Below are positions 15,104 through 21,166 of a DNA stretch of 28,898 bases, one piece after another (within the stretch, counting starts at the first letter, position 1; each line of letters starts with the position of its first letter). Below the pieces are notes generated by a model that saw only the letters and a program-made list of their open reading frames with translations, was not told the origin of the DNA and did no database searches. Source of the DNA: a virus. The position numbers and the translations under genes are program-made. The stretch covers positions 1 to 28,898 of the IMG/VR virus record IMGVR_UViG_3300017735_000073. The stretch is one strand, 5' to 3'.

Positions 15104-15454
15104 TTATAGTTTACCTTCGTCTCGTAGATTTTGACGAATTTTTGTAGCAGATATATCGTGAATATCGCCTGGTGGGATGTGTTCTATTATATCGTAACCA
15201 ACACCTCGACCATAGTTTACAGATTCAATATCAGGTATTATTATTATTCTAACTCTACCATCATGTATAAGGTCTTGAAGTTCTATATGTAGATTCTCGT
15301 ATACTTCTTGTGGTGTATATGGTTGGTTCTCATTCGGTTCAACATCACGAATAGCAACACAAACATTCTTACCTTCGTTTAATCGTTGGTCGATTAACCA
15401 TCGGTGTCCTTTATGCCAAGGTTGCCATCTACCTATGAATAGTGAGTACTTCAT
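15104..15454 (-). CDS. HxGH-type nucleotidyltransferase (cytidylyl-/adenylyltransferase-like)
   Basis: A 116-residue protein of the nucleotidylyltransferase superfamily. The N-terminal motif SLFIGRWQPWHKGHRWLID holds the HxGH nucleotide-binding signature (H14, H17), and the C-terminal DISATKIRQNL corresponds to the ISxTxxR motif. It is shorter than NadM or ATP sulfurylase. The reaction would be transfer of AMP or CMP to a phosphorylated substrate with release of pyrophosphate. It overlaps the CysC-like kinase gene by 26 bases, so the two likely act in one pathway. The substrate is unknown. Confidence 0.82.
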   Translation of the reverse strand: MKYSLFIGRWQPWHKGHRWLIDQRLNEGKNVCVAIRDVEPNENQPYTPQEVYENLHIELQDLIHDGRVRIIIIPDIESVNYGRGVGYDIIEHIPPGDIHDISATKIRQNLRDEGKL

Positions 15455-15866
15455 TTAATGTTTGTATTGGTAGTTTATCATCGGTACATAACCATATATC
15501 ATCTGTACCTATTTCCATTGCGTCTGTATGGTAGTGTTCTCGTCCTCTAACTTCTTGTGTAAATAAGTAAAACATTTTAGGGTTTAAATCTAATAGTTCA
15601 TCTCGTACATCTTTGTATGGACCAACAACTGATATGACTACATGAAAGTTTTTATGGTGAAGGAATCTGGCAATAGTAGTAACCTTTCTCATATTGTTCT
15701 TACGACCCTCTTCACTATAATCAGTATTACTAAATACCTCTCTCATAAAATCACCATCGATATGTATTACAGGGTTACCAATGGTCTTATACTCGAAGTG
15801 TTCTTTTAAAAGTTTTGCTATTGTTGTCTTACCTGCGCCGGGCTGACCATAGAACCAATATATCAT
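15429..15866 (-). CDS. APS-kinase-like (CysC family) P-loop kinase
   Basis: A 145-residue kinase if it begins at 15866, where its ATG overlaps the upstream TGA (ATGA); the frame extends four codons further. Walker A is GQPGAGKT (7-14). The following HIDGDFMREVF (D37, D39) and YSEEGRKNNMRKV segments are typical of adenylylsulfate kinases. True APS kinases make PAPS; CysC-like proteins in capsule clusters can instead phosphorylate other nucleotide-linked groups. The neighbouring nucleotidyltransferase and methyltransferase fit either activated sulfate or a phosphoramidate-type modification. No sulfotransferase is seen in the window. Confidence 0.82.
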   Translation of the reverse strand: MIYWFYGQPGAGKTTIAKLLKEHFEYKTIGNPVIHIDGDFMREVFSNTDYSEEGRKNNMRKVTTIARFLHHKNFHVVISVVGPYKDVRDELLDLNPKMFYLFTQEVRGREHYHTDAMEIGTDDIWLCTDDKLPIQTLNEVLTIHR

Positions 15867-16492
15867 TCGTACAACCAATTGTCAAGTTCTTCGACTTGAA
15901 TTAAACCTAAGTCTTCTTCTCGATTTGCATCCATGATATTAAACTCATAAAATGGATTGTGTCTTTGTACGAGTGGTGTATCCATAAAGAAATTATTTTG
16001 AACAATACCAATACCCCAATCAGTATCTACTACGCAAACCTTTAAATCTGTTCTACTTGTTCTTAACTCATAGATTGCTTTCCATACCGTACCATTCCAT
16101 TCTCTATATTCACCATCCACCAAGTAGTCTTCTCTTGCCATAAAAGAATTTGGTGGATTACAATCGTGTAATAATATGTAACCATTTGGATTTAGATATC
16201 TAAGAGAATTGTGAATGTCTTTTTTTACCTGATAAGATTTGTGTAACCCATCTATGAATACAACATCGAATCTATCATTAGGTCTTCTATCATCCATGAA
16301 TCTAAAAAACTCATCAGATGTCATCGTATGGTCAACAGGATTTTCTTCGAACTCAACGCCAGGGTCTACACCCTCTTTGTGTTCACATTGTACTTTGTCA
16401 AAACAATGAGTAGGGTCACATACGCCGATTTCAAGATACTTTTTAAAATCGTTCTCTTTTATTAGTTTGTTTATAATATCAAATCTATACAT
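15863..16492 (-). CDS. Class I SAM-dependent methyltransferase (Methyltransf_24 type)
   Basis: The frame is open up to 16621, but that extension runs through the tRNA-Glu gene, so the start at 16492 (MYRFDIINKLI, 209 residues) is preferred. Motif I is KKYLEIGVCDPTHCF, the acidic motif II-III region contains FDVVFIDGLHKSYQVKKDI, and NPNGYILLHDC follows. The DGLHxYxxVxxDI pattern is that of the Methyltransf_24 family, which methylates sugars and small molecules. It overlaps the kinase gene (ATGA). It is probably read from the RNA-array promoter at 16747-16778. Confidence 0.85.
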   Translation of the reverse strand: MYRFDIINKLIKENDFKKYLEIGVCDPTHCFDKVQCEHKEGVDPGVEFEENPVDHTMTSDEFFRFMDDRRPNDRFDVVFIDGLHKSYQVKKDIHNSLRYLNPNGYILLHDCNPPNSFMAREDYLVDGEYREWNGTVWKAIYELRTSRTDLKVCVVDTDWGIGIVQNNFFMDTPLVQRHNPFYEFNIMDANREEDLGLIQVEELDNWLYE

Positions 16493-16506
16493 AATAAAAT
16501 TTATTG

Positions 16507-16578
16507 TAGCCCCTAGGAGAATCGAACTCCTCTTTCCAGGATGAAAACCTGGCGTCCTAACCGATAGACGAAGGGGCC
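16507..16578 (-). tRNA. tRNA-Glu(TTC)
   Basis: A 72-nt cloverleaf: 7-bp acceptor stem (GGCCCCT with AGGGGCT, one G-U), a T-arm with canonical TTCGATT loop, and an anticodon arm CCAGG-TTTTCAT-CCTGG giving TTC. The discriminator is A73 and CCA is not encoded. It follows two tRNA-like RNAs and precedes the methyltransferase gene on the same strand. Confidence 0.95.
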
Positions 16579-16588
16579 AGTATATTAG

Positions 16589-16660
16589 AGCGGAAAGGTG
16601 GAACTGCCCCACCATCTCCACATTGGTAATGTGGCGAGTTTCTTTTAACTCTTTTCCCGC
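16589..16660 (-). ncRNA. tRNA-like RNA 1, glycine-type identity elements, non-canonical loops
   Basis: A 72-nt sequence folds with tRNA geometry: acceptor GCGGGAA/TTTCCGC (7 bp), two bases, D-arm GAGT/ACTC, one base, anticodon arm CCACA/TGTGG with loop TTACCAA (positions 34-36 ACC), four-base variable region, T-arm GGTGG/CCACC and U73. G1-C72, C2-G71, G3-C70, C35, C36 and U73 are the known bacterial glycine identity set. The D-loop (TAAAAGAA) lacks GG and the T-loop (GGCAGTT) lacks TTCRA. Bases 32 and 38 can also pair, leaving a five-base loop. It may be charged with glycine but not work normally in translation. Confidence 0.7.
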
Positions 16661-16664
16661 TTAG

Positions 16665-16736
16665 AGCGGAAGGTTGGAACTGCCCCAACTCCTTTGTACT
16701 GGATGTACAACGACTTTCTTTTAAGTCTTCTCCCGC
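16665..16736 (-). ncRNA. tRNA-like RNA 2, paralogue of RNA 1, anticodon position TCC
   Basis: A 72-nt copy four bases upstream of RNA 1 with identical geometry and identical D-loop (TAAAAGAA) and T-loop (GGCAGTT), but changed stems that all still pair: acceptor GCGGGAG/CTTCCGC, D-arm GACT/AGTC, anticodon arm TTGTA/TACAA with loop CATCCAG, T-arm GTTGG/CCAAC, U73. The compensatory changes prove selection for structure. Position 33 is A instead of the near-universal U. The -7 box of promoter 16747-16778 ends 10 bases before its 5' end, so this RNA is the first product of the transcript. Confidence 0.7.
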
Positions 16737-16746
16737 GATTGTTTAC

Positions 16747-16778
16747 ACAATATACAAAATAAAATTGACATGGCCAAA
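16747..16778 (-). promoter_or_regulatory. Promoter of the tRNA-like/tRNA-Glu array, -33 TTTGG / -7 TATATTGT
   Basis: Minus-strand TTTG at 16775-16778 and TATATTGT at 16747-16754, spacer 20. GTCAAT follows TTTGG by four bases. It lies between tRNA-Ala and tRNA-like RNA 2 and fixes the direction of the array as minus. Confidence 0.75.
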
Positions 16779-16785
16779 TTTTTAG

Positions 16786-16859
16786 TGGAGAATATCGGAG
16801 TCGAACCGATGACCTCTTCGGTGCAAGCGAAGCGCTCTAGCCATCTGAGCTAATTCCCC
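16786..16859 (-). tRNA. tRNA-Ala(TGC)
   Basis: A 74-nt cloverleaf: acceptor GGGGAAT/ATTCTCC (one G-U), D-arm with AGCTCAGATGGCTAGAGC including GG, anticodon arm CTTCG-CTTGCAC-CGAAG giving TGC, T-loop TTCGACT, and discriminator A73. CCA is not encoded. Unlike the two RNAs downstream it has fully normal loops. Confidence 0.95.
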
Positions 16860-16868
16860 AATAAAGAT

Positions 16869-17138
16869 TTATCCTTTTAACAATTCCTTTTCATCCGATT
16901 CGGATACAGGAATGTCGTGACCATATTCTTTACCAAAGTTTTTAGTAAGTACCGACAACTTGCCAGTTGCGGATTCTAACTTACCTAATAACTTATCGAT
17001 TTCTTCTGTGTGTTGTGGATGTTCACCTATCGCAACAGGTGATTCAAAGTAGATTGATAATGTCGCCCTTGCGTCCATTATTTCTGCAGTATACTTTGCC
17101 TCTAAGGCTTGGTATAATCTTCTTGATAATTTACTCAT
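16869..17138 (-). CDS. Small helical phage protein of unknown function
   Basis: An 89-residue protein starting MSKLSRRLYQALEAKYTAEI, with helices separated by a SPVAIGEHPQHTEEIDKLL segment and ending in an acidic tail. Proteins of this style (RRLYQALEAKY plus GEHPQH) recur in marine phages, but I know of no function. It lies ten bases upstream of tRNA-Ala and may be co-transcribed with it. Confidence 0.8.
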   Translation of the reverse strand: MSKLSRRLYQALEAKYTAEIMDARATLSIYFESPVAIGEHPQHTEEIDKLLGKLESATGKLSVLTKNFGKEYGHDIPVSESDEKELLKG

Positions 17139-17186
17139 AACAAATTTGTTTTTAATAGTTAACTTTATATAAATATAATTTTATTT

Positions 17187-17486
17187 TTAATCAACGCTAT
17201 ATAGATTATATTTTAGCGTTATCTCTTCATCACTTGGGATTGGTCTAAGTGTAAACAACATTAGATTCCCATCGATATCTTGTCTTACTTCACAATTGGG
17301 AGTATCACTATGATTTATGAATCCACCCAATGGTGTTCTGATATATCCGTTTTCAAACTTATCGTTAGGTATATGAGTGACTCCTATGAATCTTGCGTGT
17401 GGTAACGACTCGGTTGAATACAATCCTAACCCTTCAATTTCAGATTGTTTAATTGTAACTTCTTTTGGTAGTGGTCTATATGTCAT
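17187..17486 (-). CDS. SET-domain protein (putative protein lysine methyltransferase)
   Basis: A 99-residue compact SET domain. The N-terminal strand IEGLGLYSTESLPHARFIG, the pseudoknot motif GGFINHSDTPNCEV (N58, H59, C65) and the second motif LFTLRPIPSDEEITLKYNLY (E88, Y93) are all in place. SET enzymes transfer a methyl group from SAM to lysines; small versions occur in bacteria and phages. No pre- or post-SET cysteines are present, and the end is close to the second motif, so it is minimal. It overlaps the GT25 gene by 11 bases. The target could be a ribosomal or host chromosomal protein; nothing here shows which. Confidence 0.85.
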   Translation of the reverse strand: MTYRPLPKEVTIKQSEIEGLGLYSTESLPHARFIGVTHIPNDKFENGYIRTPLGGFINHSDTPNCEVRQDIDGNLMLFTLRPIPSDEEITLKYNLYSVD

Positions 17487-18234
17487 GTGGTTGGGTTAAT
17501 GAGTTATTATACATCTCTGTTCTGTATTGTACACCGACACATTCATTCAATGCGAATGTAATCAAGTCTTTTTCAAAGATATAGTTGAGGTCTGTTCGTG
17601 GTGTTTCACAATATAATGCAGGTAGGAATTCGTCAATAACAAATATCATTTTTTTATACTTAGCTAAATGATTCTCTACTAACTTTTTAATTCCGTTCTT
17701 ACTTAACAACAATGCGTGAGTTTGATATGAGTAGCCAGGTTTACATATCATATCATCTATTGGAGTATCTTGAACACCTTCAAATCCTGTTTGAAGTAAT
17801 CTACCTAAATAAAATAAATCATAGTTCATAGATTTTACTTTATCAAGTTGTGACCAATCCATAGGTTTTTCAAATACAAAGTCATCTTCATATACAAGTA
17901 TATTATCGTATCCATTCTTATATGCATCTTCCCATATAGCGATATGAGATAGTGTACATCCAATCTCACCCAATGTGACATCTCTTTGCCAGTAACGATT
18001 AGCATTATCTTTTACATAGACATCACTTGTATTTAAGTTCCAATCTTTATATGCTTCAATCCCCATCAATTGCATATGATGAGTTGTCAACTTCCTACCA
18101 TCAATACCAAGTACTTCAAATGGAACTTCATGTGGTAGTCCAACCTTGTCTATCTCTTTTAGAATAGATGCGATGTGTTCATCACTCCAATCTAAACTAA
18201 CAATGTATATTTTATCTATCGCCTTTTCGGTCAT
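17476..18234 (-). CDS. Glycosyltransferase family 25 (LPS-type)
   Basis: A 252-residue GT25-like enzyme. The N-terminal KIYIVSLDWSDEH strand is typical, TLGEIGCTLSHIAIWEDA (88-105) is the family hallmark, and NILVYEDDFVFE holds the metal-binding acidic EDD (116-118). The C-terminal part has YQTHALLLSKNGIKKLVE, also typical. GT25 enzymes add galactose or related sugars to lipooligosaccharide. In a phage it could modify the host surface or virion proteins. It is coupled with the SET gene and a 41-residue gene. Confidence 0.88.
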   Translation of the reverse strand: MTEKAIDKIYIVSLDWSDEHIASILKEIDKVGLPHEVPFEVLGIDGRKLTTHHMQLMGIEAYKDWNLNTSDVYVKDNANRYWQRDVTLGEIGCTLSHIAIWEDAYKNGYDNILVYEDDFVFEKPMDWSQLDKVKSMNYDLFYLGRLLQTGFEGVQDTPIDDMICKPGYSYQTHALLLSKNGIKKLVENHLAKYKKMIFVIDEFLPALYCETPRTDLNYIFEKDLITFALNECVGVQYRTEMYNNSLTQPHDI

Positions 18235-18337
18235 GTAACTCCTGTTGTAGTTTCTGAATTTGTAGTTTGTCCTTTTGAGTTTGGGGTCTTTTCATTTTCA
18301 ACTCAAGAATCTTCGCAATGATTTCTTTATCACTCAT
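18212..18337 (-). CDS. 41-residue charged helical protein
   Basis: A short frame starts at 18337 and codes for 41 residues, beginning MSDKEIIAKILELKMKRPQ and continuing as a Gln/Lys/Leu-rich amphipathic helix. Its ATG directly follows the stop of the gene 18338-18688 with no gap, and its end overlaps the GT25 start by 23 bases, so it fills a gap that would otherwise break the chain. It may be a small coiled-coil partner. No family is recognised. Confidence 0.6.
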   Translation of the reverse strand: MSDKEIIAKILELKMKRPQTQKDKLQIQKLQQELHDRKGDR

Positions 18338-18688
18338 TTAGTTTTTCTTTTTTAATTGTGTTAGTATATCAGTTACAAACTCACCTGCGTAAACCTTAGA
18401 ACCAACACTCCACTTAGTGTTAAATGTTTCAGCCACAGTCAACGCATCCCCACTTCTATATTGTTTGTCGGTTTTAAAATCATAGATGGTAAAACATGCG
18501 CCGTCCATTTCTCTTTTAAAGACCCATTGTTTTTGAACCTTACCATCAGCACTTGGTTCATTGAATGTCGGTTCACCGAATGCTTGAATTAATTGTTTAT
18601 AAGACCATCCAATAAGATAATCCTTTTTACTCGTCCCATCACATAAGGTGGACGCTAGTTGTTTGTCTCGAATTAAATTGTATTTCAT
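18338..18688 (-). CDS. Protein of unknown function, similar in style to other phage orphans
   Basis: A 116-residue protein starting MKYNLIRDKQLASTLCDGTSK, with YKQLIQAFGEPTFNEPS and KVQKQWVFKREMDGACFTIYDFKTDKQY segments that suggest a small alpha/beta domain. Similar sequences occur as orphans in environmental phages; I know of no function. The leader is A-rich (AATTAAAAAAAACACACT) with no Shine-Dalgarno. A hairpin terminator lies upstream, so it begins a new unit, although no -33/-7 promoter of the common type is visible. Confidence 0.78.
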   Translation of the reverse strand: MKYNLIRDKQLASTLCDGTSKKDYLIGWSYKQLIQAFGEPTFNEPSADGKVQKQWVFKREMDGACFTIYDFKTDKQYRSGDALTVAETFNTKWSVGSKVYAGEFVTDILTQLKKKN

Positions 18689-18716
18689 AGTGTGTTTTTT
18701 TTAATTTTTTCGTGTG

Positions 18717-18735
18717 AAAAGGAAACTTCGTTTCC
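18717..18735 (-). terminator. Possible weak terminator hairpin after gene 18766-18996
   Basis: Minus strand GGAAAC-GAA-GTTTCC (6 bp) followed by TTTT. Just upstream are near-repeats AAGGTGCA, AAGGTGCA and AAGGTGGA. The T tract is short, so termination may be partial. Confidence 0.45.
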
Positions 18736-18765
18736 ACCTTGCACCTTTGCACCTTGGCGGCTTAG

Positions 18766-18996
18766 TCACTTTTTCATATTGTCGAACCACGATTTCCAAA
18801 AGTTGTACCAAAATATCCATGCCGTTATCGGCCATAGAAGGAACGACCAAACCCTTTGTTCGTTTGAGGGGTTGTAAGGTTGACTCAATGCTCCCTTTCT
18901 ATCTGCCCAATCCAATATAAGATTTATTATGATTGTACTGATACATCCTACTATGATATACATAGATATATAATCAAATGTTGTTAATGTGTTCAT
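18766..18996 (-). CDS. Small two-helix membrane protein
   Basis: A 76-residue protein with two predicted membrane segments (about residues 10-29, MYIIVGCISTIIINLIL, and about 50-66, WSFLLWPITAWIFWY) joined by a polar loop. The C-terminus is basic and aromatic. No family is recognised. The size and topology are compatible with a holin or an accessory membrane protein, but there is no endolysin nearby to support a lysis role. Confidence 0.7.
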   Translation of the reverse strand: MNTLTTFDYISMYIIVGCISTIIINLILDWADRKGALSQPYNPSNEQRVWSFLLWPITAWIFWYNFWKSWFDNMKK

Positions 18997-19019
18997 ATTA
19001 TTAATTTAGTTATCTATAA

Positions 19020-19262
19020 TTATCTGAATCGGATATAGTTGTACATAGGTTCTTTTGGATTACTCGTAGGTACGATACCTTGTCTATACGCTGGAGTATT
19101 AGTATCATATCTTTGAATTCACCAAAATTTATACCATGGTTTCGGTCTCAACTCAATCTCATCTATCAACCACTTCAATCTCTCACCTGCCATCATTGAA
19201 CAATCCGATTCACATAACTCTGCGATTTGTTTCAATTGTTTTACTATCTTACTATTATCCAT
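19020..19262 (-). pseudogene. 80-codon gene interrupted by an in-frame UGA
   Basis: From ATG 19262 the frame reads 47 residues (MDNSKIVKQLKQIAELCESD...), meets TGA at 19119-19121 after a Trp codon, and continues in the same frame for 32 residues (IQRYDTNTPAYRQGIVPTSN...) to TAA at 19020. Both halves have normal phage codon use and composition, so they look like one protein split by a nonsense change (TGG to TGA is one base). TGA is a normal stop in this genome. It could be a broken gene, a UGA readthrough product, or a sequencing difference. The start overlaps the end of the nucleotidyltransferase gene by eight bases. No family is recognised. Confidence 0.55.
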
Positions 19263-19761
19263 GTGATGATGAGTATGCCGAGTTCGTTGCTTTCTCTAAC
19301 AACCAACTTGATGATTGAACTTTATCTCCAAGATTCCATACCATATCTACTCCCATAGAATTACAATAGTCCTCTTCTGGTACATTACCTTGTCCTCTAT
19401 CACCACCATTTCCAAATGCCATAGGTAGTTTATCACCAATGAATCTATCATTAGTTCTATCTTTATAATCTCTACGGAAGATATTCACCGCAGAATAAAT
19501 TCCATCACACACAGATTTATCACCTGCACTTCTTGGATTACATATAATAGTTTTAGTTACTCCCTTTATACGAGACATAATATATTCTCGTTCTTTCTCA
19601 TCCATAAAAGGTTTCCCTTTCTTTTGAGTTAACCAATGGTCGTTATTTAGAATCACCCAAACTTCATCTGCCATCTCATGAGCTCTCTCAATCATTTCGA
19701 GATGTCCTTTATGTACGGGGTCAAAACCACCACTAACTAACATTACTTTAAACTTCTTCAT
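19255..19761 (-). CDS. HxGH-type cytidylyltransferase-like protein
   Basis: A 168-residue nucleotidylyltransferase. The N-terminus KVMLVSGGFDPVHKGHLEMIERA carries the HxGH motif (H17, H20) in the GGFDPxHxGH form known from TagD, RfaE-C and CoaD-type enzymes. LNNDHWLTQKKGKPFMDEKER matches the cytidylyltransferase stretch with a Lys and Arg for phosphate binding. The C-terminal half departs from those families and the last residues are Ser-rich. It is the second such enzyme in the window, so two nucleotide-activated compounds may be made. It overlaps the upstream gene by 14 bases. Confidence 0.85.
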   Translation of the reverse strand: MKKFKVMLVSGGFDPVHKGHLEMIERAHEMADEVWVILNNDHWLTQKKGKPFMDEKEREYIMSRIKGVTKTIICNPRSAGDKSVCDGIYSAVNIFRRDYKDRTNDRFIGDKLPMAFGNGGDRGQGNVPEEDYCNSMGVDMVWNLGDKVQSSSWLLEKATNSAYSSSHG

Positions 19762-19930
19762 CTAATGCCTGTTTAATTTGTGTTAATGCTATTTGATATG
19801 AGTCAACCTTACCTAAGTCTTTATCTTCTTCTTGCAACTTACTGGCTAACTGCATTACTTCTAATCGTATACCACATGCGTGTGCTTCGAATAGTATCTC
19901 TTCTATATGTTCTTCGTTATTCCAACTCAT
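19748..19930 (-). CDS. 60-residue helical protein
   Basis: A short acidic protein starting MSWNNEEHIEEILFEAHACG and continuing with LEVMQLASKLQEEDKDLG and a final helix ending ALDEEV. It is coupled to both neighbours: ATGA with the small membrane gene upstream (19927-19930) and a 14-base overlap with the nucleotidyltransferase. No family is recognised. Confidence 0.7.
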   Translation of the reverse strand: MSWNNEEHIEEILFEAHACGIRLEVMQLASKLQEEDKDLGKVDSYQIALTQIKQALDEEV

Positions 19931-20070
19931 AGTGATTCCATGTATTGATGAATTAATATTGATATCCCAACAACTGCCATTACTATTAAAGAAACTTTAA
20001 TCCCAAAGAAACTACTTTCGTATTGTTGTCGACTTCTTCCTTGCCTTAGCTCTATATCTTCTCTTGTCAT
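19927..20070 (-). CDS. 47-residue single-pass membrane protein
   Basis: A frame from ATG 20070 to TGA 19927 encodes MTREDIELRQGRSRQQYE..., a polar N-terminus followed by one membrane segment (IKVSLIVMAVVGISILI) and a short tail. It is supported by an ATGA overlap with the next start (19930). Its first 59 bases overlap the end of the gene 20012-20260 in another frame, a nested layout like the T4 spanin type but with no lipobox. Function unknown. Confidence 0.6.
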   Translation of the reverse strand: MTREDIELRQGRSRQQYESSFFGIKVSLIVMAVVGISILIHQYMESL

Positions 20071-20260
20071 TTCTATTTTTTCTTTTGTCGTGTTCTACAA
20101 TTTCTTTATCCCAATTGTTATGTCTGTTATAATAACCTCTCAACTCAGGGTCATTTTCCATATCCCTTCTTTGAGAAGTATGCCCCCATCGTATTGCGTA
20201 TAACAAACCAAACAAGTATAGTGAGAATATTACGAATCCTATTATAAACATTCCTACCAT
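20012..20260 (-). CDS. Small membrane protein with basic tail
   Basis: An 82-residue protein with one N-terminal membrane segment (MFIIGFVIFSLYLFGLLYAI) and a long, very basic cytoplasmic tail (KRKNRNDKRRYRAKARKK). The tail could bind nucleic acid or acidic lipids. The last bases code at the same time for the start of a 47-residue membrane protein in another frame. It overlaps the upstream gene by one base. No family is recognised. Confidence 0.7.
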   Translation of the reverse strand: MVGMFIIGFVIFSLYLFGLLYAIRWGHTSQRRDMENDPELRGYYNRHNNWDKEIVEHDKRKNRNDKRRYRAKARKKSTTIRK

Positions 20261-20469
20261 TATCTTCTTCGTTTATAGTTATCGTTTCTTCTCTGTCTAA
20301 TGGCTACTGATGCTGCTAGTATTGATGGTACCCAGATACCAACAAATATCCCTTCTAACTTCAACCCACTAAACCATAGTGATACTGAATATAAGAATGA
20401 TATGAATGCTAAAACTATTGGATAGTATACTTCCCAAAAGTCCATAATTAATTTTAATTTCTTTTTCAT
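20260..20469 (-). CDS. Small two-helix membrane protein
   Basis: A 69-residue protein with two membrane segments (YPIVLAFISFLYSVSLW and FVGIWVPSILAASVAI), a short Gly-rich turn between them, and a basic C-terminus (RQRRNDNYKRRR). Both ends are basic, which predicts both termini in the cytoplasm. The leader is A-rich (AATTAAAAATT). No family is recognised. Confidence 0.7.
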   Translation of the reverse strand: MKKKLKLIMDFWEVYYPIVLAFISFLYSVSLWFSGLKLEGIFVGIWVPSILAASVAIRQRRNDNYKRRR

Positions 20470-20474
20470 AATTT

Positions 20475-20879
20475 TTAATTTGAATTTAATGCGTAATCAC
20501 TTACCTTTGTAAATAGCCATGCTTGACCTGCCCCACCTGCGGAGTCTGGCTTCATAACTACCATTTTCATTCCCTTTAGAAAGAACATCAATCTATATTC
20601 CTCATTTTCTTTTTGGACATATAGATACTCTTCTTCTATTGTGAATCTTCCTGTTGCGGTTTCTTTACCATCTTCTGTATGTGATACTCTTACAAAAGTG
20701 TCAGCCGAATCCCCATAGTTCATATACAGAATACTTGACCCATCCCACGATGACCAAGTTCCATAAATGTTTTCATTCGATGATTGGAAACCCATCTTAG
20801 GTTTCTCATTCTGTGCGTGTGTATTAAGACAATATGTTAGTGTCAATAATACAATCATAAATGTGTAAATCTTTTTCAT
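20475..20879 (-). CDS. Exported protein with signal peptide
   Basis: A 134-residue protein with a clear Sec signal peptide: basic KK, hydrophobic core (FMIVLLTLTYCL) and a cleavage site near THAQ-N (about residue 22). The mature part looks like a small beta-barrel: IYGTWSSWDGSSILYMNYGD, then ATGRFTIEEEYLYVQK and RLMFFLKGMKMVVMK, a lipocalin- or DUF-style pattern common in exported Bacteroidota proteins. Role in phage infection unknown. It shares one base with the next upstream gene (TAATG). Confidence 0.75.
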   Translation of the reverse strand: MKKIYTFMIVLLTLTYCLNTHAQNEKPKMGFQSSNENIYGTWSSWDGSSILYMNYGDSADTFVRVSHTEDGKETATGRFTIEEEYLYVQKENEEYRLMFFLKGMKMVVMKPDSAGGAGQAWLFTKVSDYALNSN

Positions 20880-21166
20880 TACATTAATGTTTTAATAAAG
20901 TGGATGGTCCATGCCATTAGTCCGTTCAGTTGTAATACAACTAAGTTCCATTGTTTCTTAACAAATACTTGAACTAATACACAAATAAATCCTATTATAA
21001 ATAATACGGGTTCAACAGTCCATTGTCCTGCCATCAAGAATCCTGCTCCCATATAACCAACTCTTGATGACATCCTTTCGGATGCCGTAAGCTTTCTTTC
21101 TTTAACGAGAGTCTCTAAAAACTTTCGCCATGCTTTTATCCTTAAGGTTTTCTTTTTAGATTTCAT
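20879..21166 (-). CDS. Small membrane protein
   Basis: A 95-residue protein. The N-terminus is strongly basic (KSKKKTLRIKAWRKF); hydrophobic stretches around residues 37-46, 52-67 and 72-90 suggest two or three membrane helices. No family is recognised. It overlaps the flavodoxin-like gene by 11 bases and the exported-protein gene by one base. Confidence 0.7.
   Translation of the reverse strand: MKSKKKTLRIKAWRKFLETLVKERKLTASERMSSRVGYMGAGFLMAGQWTVEPVLFIIGFICVLVQVFVKKQWNLVVLQLNGLMAWTIHFIKTLM

Noticed and set aside
16493-16621. N-terminal extension of the methyltransferase
   Set aside because: It would be translated from the tRNA-Glu sequence; the internal ATG at 16492 gives a normal family N-terminus.
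16589-16736. Plus-strand reading of the two cloverleaves (anticodon positions GGT and GGA)
   Set aside because: On the plus strand the linkers are in the wrong places (four bases before and one after the anticodon arm), the loops are also non-canonical, and the promoter and neighbouring tRNAs run on the minus strand.
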